Below are positions 1 through 25,100 of a stretch of 64,000 bases of DNA, piece after piece. Numbering within the stretch: the stretch's first letter is position 1; each line of letters begins with the position of its first letter. The DNA lies in assembly GCF_000003815.2 (NCBI RefSeq), contig NC_049979.1, positions 9,122,264-9,186,263 of the forward strand. The letters run 5' to 3'. The stretch comes from Branchiostoma floridae (taxonomy: Eukaryota > Chordata > Leptocardii > Amphioxiformes > Branchiostomatidae). The notes beneath the pieces are model-generated. The model had not been told where the DNA came from, made no database searches, and saw nothing but the letters and a program-made list of their open reading frames with translations. The position numbers and the translations under genes are program-made.

Positions 1-109
1 GGGTCATTTGGACCTACTGCTTATAAAAACTTGGACACCCTAGATGCCTTTACACTGGGGAGCAGCATAAAATTCTGATTGACCAGGGATGCTACTAGGT
101 CACTTGTGG

Positions 110-2240
110 TAGGCATGTCACACCAAAATTTTGGTTAAGGTTAAAGTTGCTGAAACTGCTTTCAAATTACAGATCAGATTCTTCTGATTACAATGCTTTT
201 TATTGTGTTGAAATCCGACAATGTTGAAATTTTCTAGAATTTTTCAAAGTTGAACGTTTTTATTAGAAGAGGCTTATCTATTAGCCCTATGGGAACAGTT
301 GACCTCGACATGGCACCGAAAATGACCACAAGCACACAGTTATTTACACGCTTTTTAATGTATCTTCCAAACGCTTTAACAAATGTTCTTCAAATTTTCA
401 GCACATGAAGATAATATTACTGGACAGACTATAATATTGTTTTCTCGATATATCATCATTACTTTGTATTAATTAATCCTAATTAACCCTAATTAATCTA
501 CTCATCCACAATAGTACCATTCAATTAATCTGCATTTCTTAAACATGCTACAAGCTTAAGAAAGAACTTCACGTTTCTAATTCAAAGTAAGACTAATCAT
601 TAAAAAATGAAGTATTTTTGTAGTTTTCATTAATTACAAAATATGCAAATGAGGGTTATTACCCTAAAGTACTTCCAACAACACATGTAATTATATCACT
701 TGTCCATATTTGAATTACATATTCCCTGAAATAAAACTAGACAGTGCTAACCTATATTGCATGTTGATGTAAGTACAGGAATGTATCCACACTTTTAGGA
801 ACATCAATAAATAGTTAAGAATTTATGCTAATTAGCAATATGCTAATGATACATATATGGTGAAAACTATCCACACATTGGCTTTTAATCACATTTATGT
901 TGTAGGCATACTTAAATGGGTTGTACAGATGTAAATTGCATGTTACTTTAAAGAACTTTTAACAATCAAATGCTTAATTAGCAGTTGTCCTAATTAACAT
1001 CATAATTAATGACATTAGTAATAGTAAGTGCTAATTAGTATGCATACATGTTTTACCCATTCTAAAAATAACTGTTTAGTTCAAGTAACTTTCTGATTAT
1101 TATTAGTAGGTTGCTTTTCTATTCAGTTTCTCTTAACTTAGCTTTTCTTCTTTAAAAATCAAAACAATAAGATCAAATAACTTTCAATGTTCGTCACCAA
1201 TTATTGCAACTCCAAACATGTCGTGTCTAAACTTGATCTGTTGTCTCGGTGTCTGCAGCCTTGTCTCTGGTGAGCAGTTTTGACAAGTCTCTATTTTGCT
1301 GTTTCCGCTGATCTGCCCAGGATATGTCCCTTTTGTGTCAACTAGAAAATTAAAAATGATCTCGAAATTAATACCATGCAACTGACAAATTACGATTGAG
1401 CATGGCGATAACGTGTCTGCACGCAACATATCATTTACGATAGTGAAACGTTTTTTTGTTACAAAATATGCCACATCATCGGTTATGAAAGGTATTCTAC
1501 ACAATACATAAAATATATTGCCATTCTGCGGTCAAATAGCGCAGAATTTATGATAATATGTTGAATTTATAGCGCAGACAATGTCCGCGGACGTCCGTGA
1601 TGTCACGCCCCCCTCCCCCTCCACGGCCATGCGCGGGCTGCCTAAAAAAACTCTCAAATCGCATCGCTAAAGCCACAAGCCAAACTCGCGTAAATAGAAA
1701 CAGAAACTACACCATGATGATCGCAATATATCTATATTCGTCACTGTGTATGAACAAAATTGCTAAATTCAAGAAAAATGGCAAAAATATCCACTTACTT
1801 TCGGAGGTTTCCCTACTCTGGCCCATAACTTCCGCCAGGAATGACGTAGCAAAATTGTGCAACCACTGGAGTGAACCTTGATCTCTGCCCTTTCACCTGG
1901 AATCATTCCCAGAGTTCTCCGATGCACGGCGGCTTGTGGCTTTTGAGTTGAAAATTGCATCTCCGCCGGGCGGCCTTCGAAATAGCGTGCCGCGCGCGCG
2001 GCGTCAAAACGGGGCATTTTTCCGGCTGTATCTCCAACTTTTATGATTTTTAGCTCCTTATTATATGGATATTGTCAACTAAAAATCAGATAGTATCGTA
2101 GTCAACATTCCATAGATTATAGACAACGATTTTGATTGGCATTATTCAAGCGGTTGATTTTTAAGATTTTTTTAAAAACATTTACGGCCCCGCGGGCCGC
2201 TGCGTTCTAATGCGGGAAGGGGGTAGGTTTGACATGCCTA
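110..2240. mobile_element. 2.13-kb non-autonomous TIR transposon in an INO80 intron
   Basis: The left end reads TAGGCATGTCACACC from 110 and the right end is its inverted form ending at 2240 (TGACATGCCTA exact, about 14 of 15 matching when extended). The 7 bases CTTGTGG occur directly outside both ends (103-109 and 2241-2247), as expected for a target-site duplication. No long open frame is present, so it cannot encode a transposase. A GC-rich island at about 1590-2010 and 2180-2220 stands out against the AT-rich rest. The 7-bp duplication is near the 8 bp typical of hAT elements, but I cannot assign a superfamily. Apart from this element the first 2.4 kb show no gene. Confidence 0.7.
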
Positions 2241-2438
2241 CTTGTGGATACAGTCTTCAGCTGTGACCTCTCTGAAAGTACGTTTGGTGACAGTATTGGT
2301 AACTATGACATTTTGGATAATAACAGTCACATATAATATCTTCTATCTTCTCCTAGGTTTCAGTTGATAACGAAAGACAGTGGATGCTATCTGAAACTCC
2401 TGACACTTAAGCAAATTTATCCAGCTGCTTGGTTTTAC

Positions 2439-4098
2439 CTTCAGCCATTTCCTGCTCTTCTTCACTTTGCTGAAGTTGTAATGCCTTGAGCGCTCTTCCT
2501 TCACATCTGCAGGAAGAACAGAGTAATGTAATGTAAGCAGGTTTGCTGATTTCTCAATAACAAATACATGTATGTTGGACAAAGATGCATTTTTACATTA
2601 TATCATCAGTATAGTCCAGTACACTTTAAGCCCCCCTTTCACTAGACAGTGATTGTTGAGCGACCGCATAGCAACCAGAATTGCATTTGTATCACCTTTG
2701 ATTTCATGATCAGGATATCACGCAAGATTTAAAGTATGATTTAAAAGACAACAACAACACACACAAAGTGTAAAAAGAATTGTCCTTGTATTTGAAATTT
2801 GTCAAGAGGTCTGTGAAATCCTTGGTCACTCAGCATTCACAGCGCAGTTGCAACCTTTATTGGAAATGGTATGTTAGTAACCAATATCTAGCCAGGTACT
2901 TTGTCTACTAAAGCCTCTATCACTTCAGGGAGAAATATTCCCAGACCCATGACAGCAGGTATTGAGCACCCAGACTTACCTGGAGGGTCAATCACCCCGT
3001 TGAGTATCTTGGTATGCTGGTCTACCTCCCCGGTACCGTCTCCTGACTGATTGGGGACTGGCAGCTTATCCTCTCCTCCATCACTGCTGTCATCACTGCA
3101 GAGGACACAACGCCCATCAGGTCACTAGCATCTACTGTAGCTTCACTTACTTTCCTCAGGGTTTTTTCTTCGCGACAGAAGCGAAACACCACAAATATGT
3201 AAATTGTAATACAACTATACCACAAAAATCCTCCTCCCTCAACCACTAAATGACAGTATGATGCAAGTATGTATGATTGACTCTAAGTGCAAACCAGGGC
3301 TCTCTTCAGCTCTGAATTTTTGTTTGCGCTCCCACGTCTGACATAGCAAAGTCAGATGGTTGAATTGATTTTTTTCTTCCAACTCCAAGTAGCAAAATTC
3401 CATCAAGAGATAAATGCTGGTAAGAGCCAGGACTTTGTCTGAGATACTGTTTTTATCTGAAGAAGTCCAGACAGTCGGGAGCAAACACATGAAATTTAAA
3501 AAAAACAAGAATCAATACAATCTTTGTTCACTTTAATTTGTCAAGATTTTTGTCATAATTTGGTATTACTTAAATTGGATGTTATCTAACCAGCTAAAAC
3601 ATATGCAAGGAGAAAAGTCGTTCAAGGTAAGACTAATACTAATCTGAAGAACTCTTATCCCCAGTGCCCTCCAAATGGCAGGTTCTTTACAAGTTCGATA
3701 GCAACAACCTGTAATCCTACATATCAACCAGCTGCTATCAACAAATATTTCACTGTTCCAGAGTTCTCAAGACGCCTATACTGCCCTCTAATTGGTGATT
3801 CACTTTCTAAAAAATGGTTTCTCTGATGTTAGAGGTTGGGAAAGGGACCATTTCAGCCATAACAGATGTTCAGATGGAAGTTCTAGTGGCAGATTTGGAG
3901 CCCTCACCTGATAGCGATGTCCTCCGTCAGGATCCCCTGCACGTGTGACAGGAAAGGCTCCATCTGTAAGGCTCTCTCCAGTCGCTGCAGGTTGAGCGGC
4001 ATGGCCAGAGATGGCCCCTCCGCTGTCCCCTCCCCCTCGGGCAGGTCATGGCCTGCCTCCCCAGGGGGAGGGGCAGAGGCAGAATCCTGCCCTGACAT
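2439..4098 (-). CDS. INO80: INO80 chromatin-remodelling ATPase, N-terminal exons (partial)
   Basis: Three consecutive coding exons on the minus strand: 4098-3908 (start ATG at 4098; the exon extends 5' to an acceptor at about 4129), 3095-2980 and 2506-2439, with GT-AG junctions in phase (375 nt, 125 codons). The protein carries the N-terminal INO80 signatures: LERALQMEPFL (human LERALRLDHFL), then ISDDSSDGGED, then YNFSKVKKSRKWLK, which is nearly identical to the human NFSKLKKSRKWLK block. INO80 is the Snf2-family motor of the nuclear INO80 complex, which slides nucleosomes and exchanges H2A.Z. The DBINO, ATPase and helicase domains lie beyond the left edge; the next exon is not found in 1-2438. 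The first 40 residues are acidic and proline-rich and differ from vertebrates. The 5' UTR exon was not identified; a CpG-rich stretch near 6.4 kb is the likely promoter. Confidence 0.88.
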
Positions 4099-4761
4099 TC
4101 ACCTGTCACCTGGGTGGCGCACCTCACAACTGAAATCAAACAAAGGGTGGGATACTCGGGCTTTCAGCGTGGACTTGGAGCACATTTTGAAATATGACTT
4201 TATAGTAGAGCTGACTCAGGATCGTGTATTTACAAACAGCAATTAAGGGTACTCAAGTACCCATTTTCTGGAATCAGCTTGAGTAAATTTGAAACCATGC
4301 TCAAGTTGCACAGTGCAGGCAAGTTGAATTTTCTTGCGTGAAAATCAGTAAATACACTTGTGCTTGGCACAAATTTGACAATTTGTTTTCTTTTTACTCT
4401 TTATGCCATAAGATTTCTGTATCTGTTAATCAAAAATGGATACAATGAATTACATGTTGTACATAGTAATATTGTAAAATGACATGAATGGCAATGTTTA
4501 TAATATTTGCACATTTTTGCTAATAATAATAGTCACACTTTGTTATTAATTCAACAATCTTCGTGGGAACATTTGGTTTGATTGAATGAAACATTACTTA
4601 CTTTATAATAAGAAAGTACTGTAAAAACCTTAAATTTTTGTCTCATTTTCACATTAGATGTACTGCAATTGAAGCTTGATATGTTCCAAAATTATAACAA
4701 GAATCATAACGAGCAGCCAGCTCAGGTAAACCCACAAAGTAACGTTACCGATGATTAATAA

Positions 4762-5310
4762 TAAGTTCTCATGGGCCTCACCAAGAAATAAGGTGCACAA
4801 TTCAAATTTTGTGGCCTGCTTATTAAGTATAAAGCCCGTTATGAATTTATCTACTAAATGATCATTACTTTGCAGGAGACACCCTTGACGTTAGGTGAGA
4901 CAGCAGGAAAAAAATATAAACATTTGAGCTGCAACCTTCACGGTACAGGTCAACTGTCTCTGCAAGTCAGATACCCACTTCTTTCTAGTTGAAATATGGA
5001 GGGAAATATCATCAAACATTTCAACAATGACTTCAAACATTTCATGGCATGCAGAACACTACCTGCATTGAGCTCTGATAATCAGTGATTCAACCATGTT
5101 TTCTCACCAATCATTTTCAAAAGAACTTTCACTTGAAAGTGAGTTACTAACAATGATTTGATATTGAAAATAGTTGCGATAAAGATTATTATTGAAAATA
5201 GTGGATATTGAAAAAAACAACTTTATAATGATAATATAATGTTAACAGTTAATGGTTATGCTTCAAAATTTGAGTTGTGCACCTTATTTCTAAATGAGGC
5301 CCAGAACTTA
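4762..5310. mobile_element. 549-bp element with about 50-bp inverted ends
   Basis: The segment 4762-4811 (TAAGTTCT, GGGCCTCA, AGAAATAAGGTGCACAA, TCAAATTTTG in order) reappears inverted at 5262-5310 with only a few differences. No open frame of note lies between. It sits in the INO80 5' region. No clear target duplication was found, so the exact ends are uncertain. Confidence 0.6.
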
Positions 5311-5699
5311 CTGATCACCCCTTGTACTGTAGCACTCAGGTGTTGGATGCTGCAAACTTATTGATCATCTTTGTGTGCATTGATTTTGTATCTACTGGCC
5401 AGTGATATTTGGAAGGGACTGTACATGTACCTGCATTTGCTCCATGATCATAGACGTAATTTCAGGCTGATTTCTAGGATACTAGTACATATCTTTTTTT
5501 TAAACGATTTCTGCAACCATGATTTCTGTGTTCGTGCATTTTGGAAGGTTTTCTGCATCATTTTTTTTTTTTTTTTTGCAAAGCAGCAGGCGGATGTTTT
5601 TAGTGGAGAAGATCTGGCTGCCTTGCTGATAACCGCAACACGCCACACAGGGCCAGACACGTCTGGCACATACAGGAACTGCTTGAGAATCAATCCCAA

Positions 5700-6550
5700 G
5701 GCGTATGCGGTCAGAATGTGAGAGTGGTGCATGGATCTTCCAGCGCAGCGCCTGGGCGACTGGTCTGTCCTGCGAGACCATGACCCGGTTCAAGTCTCCC
5801 GCCCTCCCACCTTCCCGTGACGTAATTCAAACTTTTAAATATAGTCGTAAATACTTGTTACATATGACTCTTATTTCCCATGCAGTAAACGTCTAGGTAA
5901 TGTGGCTGAATAACGCACGGGAGCTCGGCTGGGGCGGGTTCGCGGAGGTTAGTGAAACTGAAGGGTGCTGAAACTGACCACGAAATCAACACAGCAGCAA
6001 GGCTGCACATTTCTACGGAAATGGGGCGAATGCCCAGGTAATGACGGCAAAAAACTTTTCATAAAGTTATTCAAAAGTCACGAAAGCAAGTAGAAACGGA
6101 CACAGATCGCCACAGAGAGGCAGAAACGCCTGCGATCTGGTACACTGGAAACGCTTCCAAAGGTCACAGGCAGATCTGGATATTGGAAACGGAGAATTTT
6201 TCTTCTCAGAGAACACCGAAAACACAACATGAACCAGAAATTCGTCTGCATACGGAATCATAGAAAACATTGTTCTGGCCGACGACGGTGGGAGGGAGGA
6301 AGTGTACCGTACCTTTCGCTGCAAAGATCCACCCGAATTCCTGGCTGTCTGCAGTGGAAAGTCTCCAGCGCAGCGCCTGCCAAAATGGCGGAGTGTTTGT
6401 ATCGCCCGAAATGGCAGCCGAGCCACGCACCGCGCCGCCTCATGACTTCCCTCTTGCTTCGCAGGGGGGCGGTCGCCATTATCCACGGACCGCCGGGGAC
6501 AGGCAGCTCGATCAGTGATTGGCTAGAGGCTTGATGGCATCATCTTCGGT
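5700..6550. promoter_or_regulatory. CpG-rich stretch, candidate INO80 promoter
   Basis: CpG-rich DNA between AT-rich flanks, upstream of the first recognised INO80 exon on the minus strand. It contains CAAAATGGCGGAG at 6381-6393, matching the AATGGCGG core bound by YY1 in TATA-less promoters. A 16-bp direct repeat, TCCAGCGCAGCGCCTG, occurs at 5739 and 6364. No TATA box or convincing coding exon was seen. The promoter role is inferred from position and composition only. Confidence 0.35.
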
Positions 6551-7942
6551 AAGGTTCGGGAAATGTCGGCGGGATCTTTGCTCGAACTGACACGAAGGGC
6601 CTCTGTCGATAGTACTTTGAACTGCAGCATTTGCAATACGCATACAAAGTACTAAGGTATTGATCAGAACAGGCGCTCAATACGATATATTCAACCAAGG
6701 AGGTTAAAAACCTAACCTGCTTAATTCAACGACCTCTGGGCCAGCCCCCCTCAAAAGAAAAAAAAGGGAAATATGAATCATTTAATCATCTGGGTTGAAT
6801 GAATACCGGTAGATAAAGGACATCACAAACTATCTGCTTCAATTTATAATTTGATCTATCACTGAGTTTGGTGTCTGCAATCTGCAAATGAGGTCACAGA
6901 GCAGATTCATTTTAATTCCCTGACAAAGACTGATGTTAATATATGATTTAGTGCAGTTCTTTTTCTAGGTTCAATTATTTGCAATTCAATAAAACCTTTC
7001 CCCTATACCAGCATCTTCATGAAAGCTCTACAGACATGTAGTATGATCATTATTGATCCTGAAGATAAGTGGTCATTGACAATTTGTACCAAAATGTACA
7101 CCTTTGTGCTCAAAGAAAGTTTAGCATTGTACATGTATTACCAGCATATTTTATTTCTCTGACTCATGAATACATGTCATTAACATAAAATGCCATGTCA
7201 GGCACTGTAACTGGGCTCATGATGATCAATCGGGTGAGATCAAACAACCATTACATTCAATGCACTAGTGTATAATCATTGCATATACCTGTAAGGTTAG
7301 GTGTATGATTTGAAAAGAGGTTCATAGCTCATTTCTGAAAATAGTGTATAACATTACAGTTTTAATGACAACTACAGCTGTATTAGTAACGAGTGACCAG
7401 CTAGCTACAATGGAGAAAGCTGTCCCAAATATCTTCACCAGTTTGTGTTTCAGTGAGTTAGTTATGTCTACTAAAGCCAGTGGCAATTGAAAACTGGTAA
7501 AGATAGCTATAGATCACTTTTTTTGTCAGTGGAAAACCTGTTGCCAATTGGACTACTTCGAATGAATTTCTCAAGCACATAAAATGACATGAAAAAGGTT
7601 CCTTACTCTATTTCTAACTACAGGCTAACTATTTTCAGGTAGAGGTACTCAGAATATACCATGTAAATCATGTTCAAGTTTCTGCTTTAATTGGCTGTCA
7701 GCATTGTTAGATCATCTAATGGAAGACTCATAAAAGCATTGCCTTCACAAGTAAATACTTACTGGCGGGGAAGTTACTGCATTAGAATCATTCATAGATA
7801 TACAGAAGCACCTTTTCACATGTGATCCTATAGAATCAACATACACCCATGCCATTCTGTTGATTTGACACAAAATGAGGTCTAGCAGCTTCCAAGGATT
7901 CTTTTTCTGAATAACCCTTTAGATCACTAATAAACAGTGGTG
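6551..7942. other. intergenic, ABCC10 3' flank; no gene seen
   Basis: AT-rich DNA between the ABCC10 stop codon and the candidate INO80 promoter. No supported exon, RNA gene or element was recognised. At 6695-6720 there is a small CCAAGGAGGTT motif followed by a partial inverted copy, also seen in the hairpin at 47026. Confidence 0.5.
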
Positions 7943-21523
<13,581 letters not shown>

Positions 21524-22112
21524 GATCGAGCCCTTAGATCTGCTCCCATTTTCAGCACACGCCCCTTGCACTCATCACGGGTGACTGCACGTCCGATGAA
21601 GGCCGTCCTCGATCCCATTCAGCTGAAAGAGTACATCTCATTCAAGGATCAAAGGAGTTACCAACATCCTAGTTTCAACAAGCCATCAGTATTTACAAGA
21701 GGGACCCCAGACGTGTCTGACACCAGCTACGCATGCGCTACCCCAAATCCCACTGGGGAGATCACATTATCCCAAATAGGTAAAAATAAGTAAGTTAGCA
21801 TGATAGATGGATTGGAATCAATATTGATTTGCCATCATAGATTGATATACAATTGATGAAAACAACTTTCTACTTGTGTTTTAGGAGTTATAAAGTTATC
21901 ATTTGACTACATGCTGATTCCTACATATATATCAAAACAAGTCACCCCTTTTGTCCACTTCCTTTTCGACCAGTCCATTCATGTGGAGAAGACGGGGTAG
22001 CCATCTTGGACGGGCAGGTTTGATGAACGAAAACTTTCCGCTCAGATTTGTCTACTTTGCTGATATTTGGCCCAGAAATTTTATGCTAAACTATTAATAT
22101 ATAACCTAAACA
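21524..22112. promoter_or_regulatory. shared divergent promoter region ABCC10 / ZNF318
   Basis: 589 bp separate the ABCC10 start codon (minus strand) and the ZNF318 start codon (plus strand), so both promoters must lie here or in upstream untranslated exons. GCCATCTTGG at 22000-22009 is the complement of CCAAGATGGC, a YY1-type site typical of TATA-less widely expressed promoters. CACTTCCTTTT at about 21956 resembles an ETS site. No TATA box was recognised. Confidence 0.6.
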
Positions 22113-25100
22113 ATGAGTTGGCGGGGGCCTCCGCGTGGCCGGGGTAGAGGTAGAGGTAGAGGGCGCGGGAGAGGCCGTGGGGGGTTCTTCCCAAAGCTGG
22201 CGCCCACGGCGCTCCCTGTCAAAGCTAAAGAAACCCCTCCGAAGCGATCGCGCGATGAAGAACTGGAAATCAAAGTCAAGCCCTTGCCGGGTCGGGATGA
22301 CGATCGGGAAGACAGTCCCGACTGGATCGAGCTGCAAAGCCGTGGCAAAGACCGGCGGGATAGCCGCGATAGGGGCAAAGATCACCGCGGCAGCAGCGAC
22401 AAGTATGACAAAGCCCCACGAGACGCCAAGGAAAGAGACCGCGATCGCTCGCACGGGAAAGGCGACAAGTCAGACCGGGATAGGGATGAGAGGGGGTCGC
22501 GGGGTAGTTCGCACTCGGGCGCCAGTCGCGCTAAAGAAGAGAAGGGCAGTTCCCAGCGCGAGGGAAAGTCACATAAAGAATCTCACAGTAAAGAGCCTCC
22601 CAAATCGTCAAAGAAGAAGAAAGAGTCAGGTAGAGAGGCTCGGGACCACAAGGAGTCCACCTCGCGCGGTAGGGAGAAAGACAGGTCCCCGCGTGATTCC
22701 CATGGGGACAGGAGGGAACAGGAGTCAAAGGGGAGGGAATATGATGATTACAAGGGTAGGGAGAAGGGAAGGGACGGCAACCGAGACAACAGAACAAGAA
22801 AACACGAGGAGCGGCCAAGTACAGGGGAAGGTGGCAAGTCTGTGATGGACAGACTTGGTCCAGAGAAAAGGGTAGGCTATTTGTATTACTTGTCTTTATG
22901 GTTTGAAACTGTCGTTTCCTTCCTTACTCAGTGAAATAAATATTGATTTATATAATGTTGCCTTCCAGACTAGTTTGCATTGATATGTTGAAATTCTCTT
23001 GAAGGAATAAAATTCTTCTTACCATCATCCTTTGCTAGTAGATTATTATAAATTTTTGCAAGTTTTACATTTACAAATGTATCATATTGTATGAACACTG
23101 GGGATTGGAGTCATAGGAAAAACATCATCATCTTACTGTGTAGACAGGCTAGTCAGAATCCTTTACACTTTACCTACAACTCCTGTTGCTACATGTGCAA
23201 AAGGGCATATTCAAGACATGTTGGTATACGTAGTTAGTACACTAGACAAACAGTCAAGAAATGATACTAGCACTTGTGAAGCTGATGAGATCTAGCATCT
23301 AACTTACTTGCAATTGTGCAATTTATTAGTCTATTAATTATTTCATAGTTCATACTGATTTATGAGCCACAAAGTTTCTATTCTGGAAGTGGAAGCTGTT
23401 ACCTTTTTCTTGCAACTCGTAAACATGATTACATTTACCAGTGAGCATGCAGAGACCACAGGGTTGGAACAGAAGCTGCTGAGTCAGCATGTTCCTGCGG
23501 AGTGCTCGGCCATCCAAGCTAGCTGGCTAGAACTAGTGTGGCTTAGCATGCATGGCTGAGGGCTGCACAGGGACCCTTCATCCAGCAACTCCAGCCTGCA
23601 AGACACAAATCTGTTGTCGTTCAGAAAACCTGTGTTAGGCTACACTTGATAACTAAGATAACTAAGACATTGACTCAAGAAGAACTGTCAAGTTATAAAA
23701 GTAAAGTGTGACGTGATTGTTTTGTGCCCTGTTCCATGAAGAACTGGTACCCAACAATGAAGCTTTAAGCAACTTTTTAAAAAGTTACATATTATGGAGC
23801 CTTGGAGGCACTGTTTAGTTAAACAGTTTGCCTTTAAGCTAATTTTGTCAGATTGATGAGTGATTGTTAACTTGAAAATGAATGAAATGCTTAGACAATG
23901 CAATTTTGAAAGGTCAAAGTCTATTATGAAAAGAAAATTATTTTTAAAGATTATGAAAGCAAAAATTCATGATACTCTGCAGTCTGAAAATCTGAGTTAC
24001 AAGTAAGTCACTGTAGTCTATTACAAGTCATAGAAGATGTGATTTCTCTGCCAGCTTGGTACAACTTTTCACCTTACATCCACTCTGAATCATATTACTT
24101 CTGCAGGATAGTGGAGAGTATGATATGTTCACTGGCGGCAGTCGCAGGTCCAGGTCCCCTCTTGAAGAGGGCCTGCGGATCACTGTTGGCAATGACCGGT
24201 ACTGGAGGGAACAAACAGCCAAGAAGCCCCTGGAGGCTCGGCTGGGCCCTCCGCCAGACGACCTTACACCTGACCACAACCCCCCTGATGTGGATCGCAC
24301 GCCTCCGCATGATTTTTCCCCTCGTCCGTACCATACCGACCCTCGGTATGAAGATCAATATGACAGGTAATGGTGGTGGGACGCTTTCTGTAATGAACCT
24401 GCTGTCAACTTAAAAAACTGTCCCTCAACATCCTTTGAGCTTTAGATTTTTTGTACAATATACTGTAAGGATCAGGTGATGTGCCTTAGTGGATATGATT
24501 CTTAGTGCTGGAAAGATGTTCAGCATTGTCTATTGCTGCAATTATAAGGAAAATAAAACATATCTTTCATTGCCAATTCAACATCTCATATTATTCGATC
24601 AATAGATCTATGCATTGGTCACTTATCATTTGCAAGCCTTTTGATAAATATAACTTACAAGCGGCAGGCTTTGTGAAGGAATGTTAGCACCAAGAATTAT
24701 TGCAGAATGTACCAACATGTAAAAATAAACATCTCTGAAAGTATTATTCCTGACACTAGTTTGGTTTTTGTCAGGCCCAGGGAGCAGGATCGGTACGAAA
24801 AAGGAGGCTACTACAGACGGGATGATGAGGTCTACAGCAGACAGGATGCCTTCTACGATCGGCCTGGCGATGGTCGTTCTAGATCACGGTCTGATTCTCG
24901 TTCACCCAGGCGTGACTCATATGATGACCGAGATGATCGCTACTCCCACAGAAAGGAAGGCAGTAGTTCTTCTCGAGGGAAGAGAGACTACAGGGAGGAG
25001 AAGAGGGGAGACAAGCCACCACAGAGAGAAAAGTACTATGAAAAGGAGAAGTATGAGAGAGACAGATACAAGGAGGAAAAGTACTTGGATGACAACAGGG

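Noticed and set aside
4762-5310. Reading this element as part of the INO80 first exon
   Set aside because: The inverted ends and lack of coding potential mark it as a repeat.
22135-22845. Long second frame inside ZNF318 exon 1
   Set aside because: It arises from the repetitive Arg/Asp-rich codons of the true frame and has no homology or splice support.
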